DNA from: Fennellomyces sp. T-0311
Taxonomy: Eukaryota > Mucoromycota > Mucoromycetes > Mucorales > Lichtheimiaceae
Reading direction: 5' to 3'
Length of the DNA stretch: 64,000 nucleotides
Assembly: GCA_025266875.1 (NCBI GenBank)
Contig: JALLLT010000009.1
Span: forward strand, 496,001 to 560,000
How positions within the stretch are numbered: position 1 is the stretch's first letter; each line of letters starts with the position of its first letter. A program made the translations under genes and the position numbers. Under the pieces are notes generated by a model, which was not told the DNA's origin, made no database searches, and saw only the letters and a program-made list of their open reading frames with translations. Positions 1 through 11,093 of the stretch are shown one piece after another.

Positions 1-1158
1 GATACTGCTGACAGTATTGCCAACCGTGTTGGATCGAAATGGGATCAAGCCAAACAAGATATCCAAGATGCTGCCGACGATGTATCCAAGCGTACAGGGG
101 CCTACTGGGAACGTACCAGAGAGGATGCTCAGAATGCTGCTGATAGTGCCGGATCCTCTTGGGAACGTACCAAACAGGACGTCAAAGATGCTGCCGATGA
201 TGCATCCAAGAGTGCTAAATCATCTTGGTGGCATACCAAGGACGAGGCGAAGGATGTGGCCGACCGTGCTGGTTCGACATGGGAACACACAAAGCAAGAT
301 GCAAAGAATGCTGCTGACGATGCATCCAAGAGTGCCAAATCATCCTGGTGGCATACCAAACATGAAGCCAAGGATGCCGCTGATCGTGCTGGATCTGCAT
401 GGGAGAACACAAAGCAAGATGCAAAGAATGCGGCTGACGACGTATCGAAGAGCGCCAAATCATCTTGGTGGCACACAAAGGACGAAGCTAAGGATGCTGC
501 TGATAATATTGCCAGTAACATCGGATCTTCGTGGGAGCGCACCAAGCAAGGCGTCCAGGACACTGCTGATAGTATTTCCAGCGATGTTGGTTCGACTTGG
601 GAACAAGCTAAACAAGGAGTCAAGGACGCTACCGACAGTTCATCTTGGGAGTCCACTACACACTCGACATGGGAGCAAAGCAAGCACGAAGTCCCTCCAA
701 GTCGATGGGCGTCATGGAAGACGGATATGCTCAATGGAGCCAAGCACCTGCGTCATGACGCCAGGATGGATGATATGGAAGGCCATATACGTCGAGGAGA
801 GGCTATGGCGGCCGAAGAAGCGGATAATTTGCGCCCTACCACTGAGAAGAAGGAGAGCATGTCAAGTATTTTCGGCGCCCGTCGTGGTGATACTTGGTCA
901 GCCAATGAGTCCGAAAGTCTGCGTCGTACTCCTGGCGAATCGGGAATGTCTGGTTCTGTTGGTGACATGAAGGGTACCATCCGACGAGCTGACGAATGGG
1001 CTGCTTACGAGCAAGGAAACCTGCGTCCCTCAATGGCTGGCCAGGAGCACCACCATCATCATCACCACCATCACCGCGACTACTATAACCACCGCCATGA
1101 TGGTCGTCGACCGGCCGAGTGTGTGGTTGAAGAGGAGCGTCGCAATATGCGAACGTGA
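1..1158 (+). CDS. LEA-like tandem-repeat hydrophilic protein (5' end outside window)
   Basis: The frame is open from the first base to the TGA at 1156-1158, so the start lies upstream. About 385 residues are visible. Residues 1-215 are built of helical, charged, Ala-rich repeats of about 20 residues around a conserved Trp (forms like SWERTKQDVKDAADDA and SWWHTKDEAKDAAD). In the middle these are arranged as a 40-residue (120-base) double unit, seen three times in exact register at bases 181-300, 301-420 and 421-540. The repeats resemble group-3 LEA or apolipoprotein-like amphipathic helices. The C-terminal third is different: two R-R/D-E-x-A/E-x-x-NLRP-type segments, then a tract of ten His near residue 350 and an Arg-rich tail. 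No signal peptide or membrane segment is visible. A stress-protective role is an inference; I cannot name an orthologue. Confidence 0.8.
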   Translation, partial: DTADSIANRVGSKWDQAKQDIQDAADDVSKRTGAYWERTREDAQNAADSAGSSWERTKQDVKDAADDASKSAKSSWWHTKDEAKDVADRAGSTWEHTKQDAKNAADDASKSAKSSWWHTKHEAKDAADRAGSAWENTKQDAKNAADDVSKSAKSSWWHTKDEAKDAADNIASNIGSSWERTKQGVQDTADSISSDVGSTWEQAKQGVKDATDSSSWESTTHSTWEQSKHEVPPSRWASWKTDMLNGAKHLRHDARMDDMEGHIRRGEAMAAEEADNLRPTTEKKESMSSIFGARRGDTWSANESESLRRTPGESGMSGSVGDMKGTIRRADEWAAYEQGNLRPSMAGQEHHHHHHHHHRDYYNHRHDGRRPAECVVEEERRNMRT

Positions 1159-1396
1159 ATTAAAGTTTTTGTTTTATGTATACGAGAAAAAAACAGAAGA
1201 AATAGGGAAAAAACGGAAACGGGAGGTGAAGAATAAAAGTTTTGAAAAGCAGCTTTTTTACTTGTACAGGCGATGTGTGTTGTGTGGGTGGTCGGGATCC
1301 TGCCTACTCCCCACTACCGCTCACCTTGTCTTTTTGTTATCTACAGTGTTGCTATAGGGATATTAATACTTCATCCATCCATAACAGGAATTCCGC

Positions 1397-2706
1397 TTAC
1401 TCTTCGTCATCCTCGTCATCACTGCGTGTGTCCTCGGCACCTCGGCCCTGGATTACCCGCCAGACTACTTTGACGATCATGCTGAACCAGTATATCATAA
1501 TAACATCCAGCGCCAGGAACAGAAGAAGATACAGCTTTTGTGTAAAGGGTGTAAAGTATTTGCCTTTCTCCGGTTCCCACAACATATCCAAGTACTTGGC
1601 CGGCTCGGCTACAAGGAAACTCCAGCATCAGTTCCTGTACTTTCCCAGTTACCCCTATGCTTTTGTGTTCTCTTTTACCAAATGTAGCCCATATAATCAC
1701 TGTAAAGAAGCCGTGTCTTGTAATTGGCCATGCTATCGCGAAGGTTGCAAACGCGATGTCACACAAGGTGGTGAAGCCCAAATACCTCAAGAGTTTCGCA
1801 AACTAGCCGGTATAGTAATCAGTACCTGTTCACACCCCATCCTTCACACACCCACACTATCATACCGATAAGAGAATGTCCGCGAGATCCATCGAGCACA
1901 AGACCGCGTTACCGATGCGCGTGAAATTGGTATAGTAGCTCGATACCAGCAGGGCAATGGTGATAAAGTGGTGGGTCACCATAGCGTAGTGGTCCTTTCG
2001 CCGCTTCTCCATGTGGATGACGTAGATCTGCTGGAACCAGAAGGCGGTTTGCATCAAGTAATAGTACTTGGTGAGGCTGGAGAGGTAGATATGAGGGTAG
2101 TCGATCCAGTAGTGCGCTGTGTTGAACCAGTGCGGGCCGTTATACATAATATACTAGAGAGATGATCTCGCTTAGCGCACTCGTCCCGTATATGTTTCAT
2201 GCAGGCTTACCATGCCAACGCACCAGAACAGCGTTGCGTAAGTGAAGGCGAAACCCTGCTCGGCAAACCGCAGTCGCTTTCCAAAGGGCTTGATGCCCAC
2301 TAGACGTGCCAGCGGGTGGTATATATACTTCATAATGCTTGCTCTAAGGAAAGTGAAGGCGACGATCCAGAAGCCGACAAAGTAGAAGTCGTCTACGCCT
2401 TTGTCATACGCGTCGGGTCCAACTTGGTACGAAAGCGTGAGACACTTGCGAGCTAACGGTGATTCTAGCAAGGTGTGGCCGAGTACGACGACGCAGGACA
2501 CTAGACCGGTTATTTCTATAGAGACACGTTATCATTGCTGTCCCAAAACCCCATCGCGCTTTTTTTTGGGCATTCGGAAGAAAGGAAGAGGTTGGTTGTT
2601 GCTTGCCTAGTTCGAAATTCAGGACGCGCTCGGCAATGGTCTCGGGTACCACGACAGGTTTCTTTGGCTTTGTGAGCGTGGCCTCTTTCCTTTTGACGTT
2701 GGTCAT
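1397..2706 (-). CDS. LAG1: Ceramide synthase (sphingosine N-acyltransferase, TLC domain)
   Basis: Five exons (2706-2607, 2515-2211, 2153-1866, 1802-1679, 1608-1397) join in frame to 342 residues. The enzyme N-acylates sphingoid bases in the endoplasmic reticulum membrane. The TLC/Lag1 domain fills residues 60-310: KGVDDFYFVGFWIVAFTFLRA, then the Lag1p motif with the His pair of THHFITIALL, the stretch FTRIGNAVLCSMDLADILLS, and LRYLGFTTLCDIAF. Several hydrophobic helices are evident, and the tail DTRSDDEDDEE is the acidic C-terminus common to fungal members. ATG 2706 is the first in-frame ATG. Intron 1 (2606-2516) starts with GC, not GT; this is the only joint that restores the frame (FELEITGLVS). 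Introns 2-4 are GT-AG, 57-70 bases. HIS3 lies upstream on the same strand. Confidence 0.93.
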
Positions 2707-2917
2707 CGCTGGGAACGAGATGTTGGGACGGGAAAGAAGGAAAAGCAAGGGGGGACTGGGGCAAGTTTTTACGCCGAGCCCGCGTTGTTGCTGGATGTCA
2801 ATCGAGTCATCCGAATTTGGCTACGCATCGTCATGGTTAGTTCTCAGCTGGAACGACAGTTTCCATGGATCAGACAGCCTTTTTCTTTATTGCTTAGCAA
2901 CACACACTGCTCATCAT

Positions 2918-3692
2918 CTACAGTACACCCTTAGTCGACGGCACGTCGTTGGTGCCTGTCAGCTCGACCGCCTGCTTGATGGCCACGGCCAAGGACTTGA
3001 ATGCCGATTCGGACCTAATTATGTTTTTATTTAGTCGATCTCCCTTAAATATAAACCCGCTCTGTCCGAAACACCTACTTGTGGTGGTCGTTGGTACCCT
3101 TCAGCACGTCGACGTGGAGCGTGATGCCAGCTGCAAACGCAAACGACAGCAACACATGTGGAATCATTTCTGTCGACAGCTCACCGATCTTCTCGCGCTT
3201 GAGGTCCAAGTTGATATCTGCAAACGGACGTCCGGAAATATCCACCACGGATCGCGACAACGCCTGTGCTCTGCACTTTAGCACCTTTTATAACCAACCT
3301 TCCCTTACTGGTTTACCTCGTCCAATGGACAGAATGCCGAGCCAAATCGTCGAATGCCCTTCGGCGTGCCAAGAGCCTGCTTGAACGCCATACCAAGAGC
3401 AATACCGGTGTCTTCAGCTGTGTGGTGATCGTCGATGTGCAAGTCACCTTTGCACTTGAGCGTCAGCGACCAGCCGCCGTGCTTTGCGAGAGCATGATAC
3501 ATCTACGCACATCATATCAATGCCTTCTGTCCTTGTATCTCGTGCTTTTTTATATTGCGTCTTTACATGATCAAGGAAACCGATGCCAGTGTCAACATGG
3601 ATCTGTTGATCAAACTTGGAATCGAGATTAATGTCCAAATGGATGTCTGTCTCGTTCGTTTTTCGGCTGACAGTTGCTGTGCGTGCGGCCAT
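2918..3692 (-). CDS. HIS3: Imidazoleglycerol-phosphate dehydratase
   Basis: This enzyme converts imidazole-glycerol phosphate to imidazole-acetol phosphate in histidine synthesis. Four exons (3692-3567, 3502-3317, 3263-3079, 3014-2918) give 197 residues, the normal length for a monofunctional fungal enzyme. Family signatures are clear: an N-terminal [29 protein letters not shown], the first metal-binding motif [22 protein letters not shown], and the second motif NDHHKSESAFK. All three introns are GT-AG and 53-64 bases. The exon 3 acceptor chosen (after 3264) gives [12 protein letters not shown], which fits the family better than the alternative a few codons upstream. The stop lies 211 bases from the LAG1 start codon, so the two genes run in the same direction with a compact spacer. 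Confidence 0.96.
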
Positions 3693-4158
3693 TGTGTTCT
3701 TCTATTGTGTATCGACTATTGTTTCCACAGAGAAAAAAACTTGTCGCTACACCAGATGCGATCCCACAGATAGCCAACCGCTGCGTGACTCACTGCTACT
3801 CCGATATGCAAGCATATTCCCAGAGGTTTTGTTTGTTTGTTTGTTACATAGTCTATCGCTTGGGCGTTATCTATTATTGTTGCAGCTGATGACCTCTCAC
3901 AGATGTATCTCGTGGATCACGCCATGTCATATAGTCGCTTTGACGCTCTCAATCATCGAGGCTTGTGTCACACATTTTTCACTGATAAAAACTTGTTTGA
4001 GATAATGCTACCTTATATAGCATACGATATATTCATGCTAACTATCTACGGCGCGGAAATGGTGTTGATAAGAATGTAGTAAAGGAAGTAGTATGAAGCA
4101 GAAAAGGTTGGGAATATAATACATGGAAGAAACGAGAAGGGTAAAAGGAGTTGACAAT

Positions 4159-5295
4159 TTAGGCGTCAGGGTAGAATGTGGACTCGACGATGATACCAGT
4201 GACACGGTAGGGGTCGATGTTGGAGGCAGGGCGTCTGTCCTCAAGGTAACCCTTTCCTTCCTTACCAACGTGGCGGGGAATACGGATGGAAGCACCACGG
4301 TTGGCAACACCGTAATTGAAGGTACCGATGTGGCCAGTCTCGTGCTTGCCAGTCAAGCGCTGGTCATTGTCTTCACCGTAGACGGCAATGTGTTCCATAT
4401 GACGTTGGCTCATCTTCTTGATGGCCTTCTCGATGGCAACAATACCATTCTCCTCACGCATCTCCAAGGTGGAGAAGTTGGTGTGGCAACCAGCACCATT
4501 CCAGTCACCTTTGACGGGCTTGGGGTGAATAGTGACAGCGATGCCAAAATCTTCAGCAACACGCTCCAAGAGGTAACGGGCGGCCCACAAGTGGTCACCG
4601 GCCTCAATGCCTTCGCAAGGACCGACTTGGTATTCGAACTGGCCGGGAGCGACCTCAGCGTTCACACCAGAGATGTTGATACCGGCGTACAAGCAAGCGC
4701 GGTAGTGAGCCTCGACAATATCACGGCCAAAGATCTTGCCAGCGCCAACGCCACAGTAGTATTTGCCCTGTAATTGATAGATGTTTTAGTTTTCCCCTTC
4801 CTTGTTTATCTCCTTTTTGTTTTCCCAACAAACCTGAGCTTCGGGGTAACCATGCTTAGGCCAGCCATAGGGCTTCTCGGTCTCGGGGTCAAACAACATG
4901 TATTCCTGCTCAATACCGAACCAGGGCTTGGCCTCGGCGTGAGTCTCCATGATTTTCTTGCAAGCGTGACGGAAGTTGGTCTTGTGAGGAGTGCCGTCAG
5001 GGTTGAAAGTCTCGCAAATGACAAACTTGTTGTCACCACCACGGAAAGGATCAGCGAAAAGGGCAACGGGCTGGATCAAGACATCGGAGTCGTGGCCCTC
5101 AGCTTGACCAGTGGAAGAACCGTCAAAGTTCCATTCAGACAGATCGGCAGCAGACTGAGGCACCTTGGTGACGGTCTTGGTCTTGCTACGCAACTGGTTG
5201 AAGCCATCGATCCAGACATACTCGACCTGGACAGAGCCATGTTGCTCAAGAGAGAGGTACTTCTGAAGGATCTTAGCGTTGGAGACGACGGCCAT
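4159..5295 (-). CDS. GLN1: Glutamine synthetase (eukaryotic GS-II type)
   Basis: Makes glutamine from glutamate, ammonia and ATP. Two exons (5295-4834 and 4767-4159, GT-AG intron of 66 bases) encode 356 residues, full length for the eukaryotic class. Diagnostic motifs are present in order: [55 protein letters not shown], the ammonium/ATP-site segment [11 protein letters not shown], and [10 protein letters not shown] near the end. No catalytic block is missing. The coding sequence uses C-ending codons much more strongly than neighbouring genes, as expected of a highly expressed gene. A TATAAAAGG box sits at 5362-5354 on the minus strand, about 60 bases from the ATG, and the upstream kilobase carries many GATA cores, fitting nitrogen control. 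Confidence 0.98.
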
Positions 5296-6230
5296 TGTTT
5301 GATGTGTTTGATGTGATGAATCAAGAAAAGAAACGAGACAAATGATTGCGTGCCCTTTTATATCAAATTAGCCCGCGAGGTATATTCGGGCAAAACTCGA
5401 TCAATTTGATCCACCCTAATGCGGCAATTCCCGTTTTTTACTTATCTAAGCTTTGCGTCTCCTATCTTGCCTTTTTGCCCGAAACCGGGGCGTATTACTG
5501 TTTACTTTAACTTTTTGAAACAGCCCAACAAAAGAACAACAGGTGTATACAACAAGCCTCCTCTCTCTCTGCTTTGGCTTGGGTGGTTAAGCCTGTGGGG
5601 CCCGTTCACGTTAAAAATACCTCATACAATCCGGGTCGGAGTCTGTATACCAAATATGGGCGTTTTGTTATCTCTTGCACATGCCTCCTCCGATAAGCAA
5701 AGCATCTTATCAATAAACCGCTTGACCCCACGGGTTAAAACACTGCCTCTCGTCTAAATTGACCACGCCATGTTGTATATGCAAACTAAGAGCGAGATTA
5801 TCGTTATCTCGCACACAGGGTCCGATCTTTCATAGGCCATGGTCATCTTATCATGAAGAAAAGCAACTGCTTTTGTTTTAATCACTCCCCCCTTTCCATT
5901 ATGCCCGGTACATCGGATGCTTTATGTGGAAAAGATAGTATTTGATAAACTTTTTCCCTCTCTTGCCCCTTCCCCTCCTCCCCCGACATTATGCAGTTAC
6001 CATGGAAGTTCTTCAAAAGGATGTAGACGGTTCCCTACTGTCAGCTGACGAGTTATATAGAAGGGAGAAATGATGTATTGATGCTCATCTGATCTTATAA
6101 TAGTCCAGCTCCTTATCTTTCGTTTTTCCAAGGTTTGTTATACGTAGCACCATCTTGACCTGATGGAAAACACTGCACTGTCATACGTTTTGTTGATAAG
6201 AATCTGCAATAACTGTCACTGTCATACATT
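5296..6230 (-). promoter_or_regulatory. Glutamine synthetase upstream region with clustered GATA sites
   Basis: No coding gene is supported here. Besides the TATA box (5362-5354), GATA cores on either strand recur: TTATCT near 5443, CCGATAAGC near 5691, CTTATC near 5706 and 5846, ATTATCGTTATCTC near 5801, TGATAAAC near 5943, CTTATC near 6113 and TGATAAG near 6195. GATA factors of the AreA/NIT2/Gln3 type control glutamine synthetase in many fungi; that these sites do so here is an inference. Confidence 0.45.
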
Positions 6231-6945
6231 AGTTCCCGTCACTTGCATATTTGTAGATCATCATCCAGCGGATCTGAGCAGCGCTTTTAGGTTTTTAGCG
6301 TATTTTTAATATGCATAGCGCGCTTTTACAGGCGGCTTTAAATCGATAGCCAAGGAAAATGCAATATGTGGGGTAGATACTATGACGTAATACGAATTTG
6401 TCGAATGAAAAAAAACAGACTTTTAACACTGTTCTACTGTGCTACCAGTCTTCCTATAGGGAATTTAGGCCCGTGTCCACCCGGTTGGAATGCGAATATC
6501 ATAAAAAAAAATGAGGCTGCATTGCGGATGCATGCATACGGCGAATATAGGGTAGATTTTTTCCAAATGGTAAGAATCAACTAATAAGATCATTCGTTAA
6601 TCACCATAGTGACCAAGCGAAGCTTAGAGAAGCCATGGCAATTGAATGGTCTCATCCCTTGTCTCCGCGGGACAAAGTATGTAGAATATGTTTGACTGTT
6701 TTATTAATCTTGGTGTTCTTATTATTGTACAATCCCTTATGGACAATAGGAACCCACCCTCTTTCCCTTTTGCTCTTATGAAACACTAGCACTCAATAGG
6801 GCCAGTAGGCCTAGACTCTGCCAATGATCCATAACGTAACAGGAGCCGTTCCAGTGAGAAACACGGGGACTGATCAATAGAGATCCGGCGCAACGTCGTA
6901 CGCAATATGCAACAGTTGACAATTTCCTTTACATGATTCCGGTAG
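6231..6945. other. Intergenic stretch, no gene seen
   Basis: AT-rich sequence with short unsupported open frames only. It lies between the upstream region of the glutamine synthetase gene and the 3' end of the PIG-P gene. I see no RNA gene or repeat in it. Confidence 0.5.
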
Positions 6946-8210
6946 CTACAATGCGACCCGCTTTCCCACTGTCCTTCTTCGTATCGTCAATGACCCATCC
7001 TCGCTGCTCAGATACTCTTCAACCTTTTTCTCTCTGCCTGGTGCTGGGTATAGACAAGCATTCACCACGCTGATCGGTATGTCATGCAACTCGGGCATCC
7101 AATCATCAGGTTGGCTTTCGGAAAACTGGCAGCTGTCAATACGCATGATGTTGGCGTGTTCATCTGACGCAATACGATCAGCTTCCTCTGACTCGATGCC
7201 AGTGCATTGCACACTTACCAGTGATACACGTATAGGAATCAAATGGTGCAGTGTTCATGAGATTGATGCTCATGAAGGAGATAAAAATAAACCAGACCAG
7301 TGTCATTAACCATATAGGAACAGCCAACGCCCAGTATCTACAAACAGCAGTCAGACGACCTTGTTTTTTCTGACTGTATAGATATACCGCTTAGGATAGT
7401 AGGTGATGCCGAGGCTATGTAGGATCTCATCAGGAACATAAGCCCAGATCAAGTAGATGCCTAATGTATGTTCAGGAGAATTGCTACGCGCTGTGTGACG
7501 CATCCCTTACCCAACGCGACATATGACGCTAGATACATGACAAAGCCATAGTACTCGTAAATGGGCGTCTTGTTTGTGATGGCGACAGGTGGCGCACGTT
7601 CCACAGGATGCAACATTTGCGGAATCCTGCTATATACTTTTTAGTTGAGTTTAACACACCCAACGCCATCTTCATGCTTACTCAGAATAGGAACGTGGTC
7701 TATGCCCCTTACGAAACTTGGTTGAGTCGTCGCTAGCGCTCGCTACTGGATCGCTTATCTCAACAACCGTTGTCATAAGCTTGTTTAGCTCGAACGGTTT
7801 GGTAGTAGGCATGGCTTTGCGTTTCGGCCCATATTTGGTGCTGAGGAAACTACTGAACGAATTGCGACGATGAACAGGTCTATAAAAACACTAGTGAGCC
7901 TAATGCTACAACAACGCATTTAAAGATCGTGGACTTGCGCGCTTCTTCGTTCTTCTAAGTGAGGTGAAGCTGTGGATGCAGGTCGCGATTGTTGGCTAGA
8001 TCCACGTTGCATGCGAATTCCAGGGCGTTTGGACAAACTTGCAGTGGCCAAAAGTGCATAATTGACAAGGGCAGGAAGAGATGAAGTAGAACGCGATGTT
8101 AACAAGGATGGCCGTTGGTCAGCGACTTCGAGTGTCGATGGCTGAGCGTCTTGTTCATGCTCTGGTTCTTCGAATCGCGCTTTTTTTGATGAATCGATGC
8201 CATCGCTCAT
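6946..8210 (-). CDS. GPI19: PIG-P subunit of GPI-GlcNAc transferase
   Basis: Subunit of the ER complex that adds GlcNAc to phosphatidylinositol, the first step of GPI-anchor synthesis. The core is read from exons 7626-7511, 7460-7388, 7337-7219 and 7163-6946, all joining in frame: the PIG-P signature TPIYEYYGFVMYLASYVALG, then IYLIWAYVPDEILHSLGI, YYPKRYWALAVPIW with a second membrane helix, and the conserved tail MPELHDIPISVVN. Upstream, 7879-7682 (or 7890-7682) adds a basic, Ser-rich segment. The first exon, with ATG at 8210 (MSDGIDSSKK), is the weak point: it joins only through a poor donor (GTCCAC after 7935) and a 44-base intron. The true N-terminus may be shorter. The acceptor before 7626 could also be three bases earlier. 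Confidence 0.85.
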
Positions 8211-8249
8211 GACGTACAATACCAAAAGACACTCTCTAACTCCCGCCAT

Positions 8250-9399
8250 ACATCATCACTTGCGCAGAATTAAATGCCAGAGCTGATACGCTGTCAACCG
8301 AGAAAAGCAGTTGAACGTTGCCATGACTTCATTTTTCAATAGTATACGAGTAAAAGACAGAACCTGTCGACAATCCACTTATATCACTTTTGGGGGTGGT
8401 GTGAACATCTCAGATTAGCGTAATAGCTTGAGCGAGTCCTCGTAAACAATATAACTATGACAATAATTCGACAGCTCGAATGAATTCAGCGGATTTTCCT
8501 TGGCAAGTATAGTTTGTGGCGCTACCATGTTTTGTCTCCGAGATCAACAAGCCGTAGGGGATTTCACAGGAACCATATCTTTACATATCGGTACAGTCCT
8601 CCGCGGTATTATTATGTTCTATTGTCGTGGATGTGACAAATCGATCCGAGTTTCCTGTTCTCATTGTTAGATAGATGTCTCACGATAGCAGCTCAATTGC
8701 TATAGGCGTTTGTATACGTAATGTACACAGAATCGAAGGACGCCAGGTGGAACCCATGTTGCCCTATTAAGACCATGACTTGGTTTCTCAAGATGATCTT
8801 GCATGCTTACAGCAAAACTTTATAAATATAGCATAATATTACGAGTCGTGACAACAGCATAGATACAAGGCAGTGTGTCCTTGAGTCATAAAACTATATG
8901 TATCGAAGGCTTGTGCCTCTCAAAATCACGCATGCTCTTCTTCTAAGAATCACGGCACTATGAGCTCATAGGCCATAGGCTTAGAAATGACACGCTTCTC
9001 CTGCGCTCTGAGCGAGAAGTAATTCGCCTTTTATCGTCATGGATAAAATATTATTCGAGATTAGAGCCAAAGCTGTTTGGATATTTTCTTTACTCCCTCA
9101 GCTCCATTATCATAAACCTTTTGATAGATCATATATACAAGATGTAGTAGTTCTCGTTCTTCCTCACCTTCACAGCACTACTCACGGGTTCTACTTTGAC
9201 TTACGTTGCCTATGAGGCCAGTAGGTCAGACCAAAAGCAGAAAATGTCAGGAGCCGGTTGTAGTTTTTTGCTTCAACATTCTCCTTGCAAACAATGCACG
9301 GGCTCAAGGCACCTTGCCAGTGTATTCTGCGGCAGTCATATGGCAATTGTCTGATAGCCTAAGCTAAACGGTACCAAGAGAGTAAATATTGATAACTGC
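8250..9399. other. Gene-poor stretch, nothing recognised
   Basis: About 1.15 kb between PIG-P and the LINE remnant. Only short open frames with no family resemblance. No repeat structure noticed. Confidence 0.45.
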
Positions 9400-10590
9400 A
9401 TGTTACAAATCGGGTATAATACCTCTCCCGTTCTATTCCATGCTTCATCTCTCCGCTATAATGTTCGACTTTCCTTCAAAGTTAAGGACTTACATAACAT
9501 ATCCAATAATATATGCTCTACGTATAAGGAACTACAATACGTTCACAGGTTCGCCATTGAAAGCCGGCCTACGGCACCATTATTTGAGAATAGTAGCGGC
9601 CATATTCCGTATGCCTGTCAGAGTATCGACTCTAATATGTCTATCAAGCAGCGTACTACCAAGGCAACTGGAAGCATGGCACTACTAAGTCAACTTAAAA
9701 TCCACCAATATGGCACTTGCCTTTGTCCAGCTTTACGTATGTACCGATCTTTTGTCAGACAGATCTTCGAGTATGGGCTCGTCATTACAGTTCTCTCAGT
9801 CGTACAGATGGACAAATTGTAGCAAACACTAGTAGGGTGTATCAAAATGGCGCCTAATCGCAATAAATCCACCGCGTTTCCTATCATTGCACCAATGGTA
9901 TTGGGGGATCTTCCTTCCGTGAAGCTTAGCACACATACCCTTCATCTCAAATTCGTAACCGGGTTTCAATGACTTCTGGTTTCCACGATGGCTCACACGG
10001 TTGAGCTATCAATTTTATGGAACGGCCTGACACCAAACGATACACACTTGAGGAGCTTAACATCAACCAAACCCCTCCATTAGCAGTACCACAAGCTACA
10101 AAAGGAACTAAACCTTCCCAAGGCTCCGGTTATAGCAGCGATCGACAAGAAACGGGTCGAAGAGGTTGCAACTCGGTGTTCCCAATACAAGTCAATCCGA
10201 TGTCTCCAACCATACTGACTTGTTGACTATATCTTGTACCTTGCAGCCTCCTCTAAAGATAGGCATCGCCTGGTCAAATGGCGTATGCACCGACTCCCTT
10301 CATATCCATTGAAGGATTGGGAATGCGGTGCTGTTGAAGCCTCTAGAGAGCGCTACGCTGCCTGTCCATTACTGCGAACAACATAGCAAGAGCTCCTCGA
10401 CTACATCTTTAGCAGCCTACAGCGGTCAAATAATGGGTTGACCTGAGACAAACGGAAGAAAACGTGGCCAGTATTTTTACACCTCCTTCGGAAGATTGAT
10501 AAGCTGAGCCATAGAGATAAACCGTTCAACGATGACGAACCGGTGCTAGAAGAAGCTTTACAAGGCCGAGCATCCACGTCCATAGGTAAT
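9400..10590 (+). mobile_element. Decayed non-LTR retrotransposon (LINE) 3' part
   Basis: Broken reading frames on the plus strand resemble in order the end of a LINE reverse transcriptase. At 9610-9780 the translation gives a block with KATGSMALLSQL and then LRMYRSFVRQIFEYGLVI, which matches the usual thumb-region pattern (R-x-x-KA, L-x-x-Y-x-x-F-V-R-x-x-x-EYG). At 10270-10390 comes KWRMHRLPSYPLKDWECG and ERYAACPLL, the C-terminal basic/Cys segment in which a W-R-x-x-R-L-P stretch precedes C-x-H-like residues. At 10460-10560 comes WPVFLHLLRKIDKLSHR. Stops and frame changes separate these pieces. The upstream endonuclease and the RT catalytic core (YxDD) are not seen, so this looks like a 5'-truncated, mutated copy. 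Confidence 0.6.
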
Positions 10591-10599
10591 CACACTTAA

Positions 10600-11093
10600 T
10601 GTAATGCCTCATTATTCAAGCACCCTTTTCCTTTTTTGGCTTTATGTCTTCACAGCTCCTTCCCCCCCCCCCACCTTATATCAACCCTTTTCCTGTAGGG
10701 TTTTTCAGACATTACATCAACTCTATTTACTATATATCTCTACGTTTGTACCGCAAGGAAGCGACCATATACCTATAGGGACGGGTCAATTAGCCTTTCA
10801 AATAAATTCCATACTTTTTCAATTTCATAACTGCCATAGCACTTACTGGCATTAGCTTTGATTTTCGCTGAAGTGGTATTTAACATATATAAAAGTATAG
10901 AATGGTGTTTGGTACGCACTCCATCTTCCAATTGTAGGGCTTTCCAGCAACTCTCTGTAAAAGTCTAATATTCCCACGCCCTACAATATATATAGGTAGT
11001 TTATGTTGTTGCGAGCTATTATTACAGACTATTATTGATAATTACATACGAAAAGAATTTAGGATGAAATGACAGTGAAATTTGTATGGCTGT
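10600..11093. other. Intergenic stretch with C-run, no gene seen
   Basis: Pyrimidine-rich sequence with a run of Cs near 10660 and AT-rich sequence beyond. It covers the end of the LINE remnant and the 3' flank of the MFS gene. Confidence 0.4.

Noticed and set aside
129..743. Long minus-strand open frame opposite the LEA-like repeats.
   Set aside because: It is the antisense shadow of a repetitive, codon-biased gene and has the same repeat period with no independent features.
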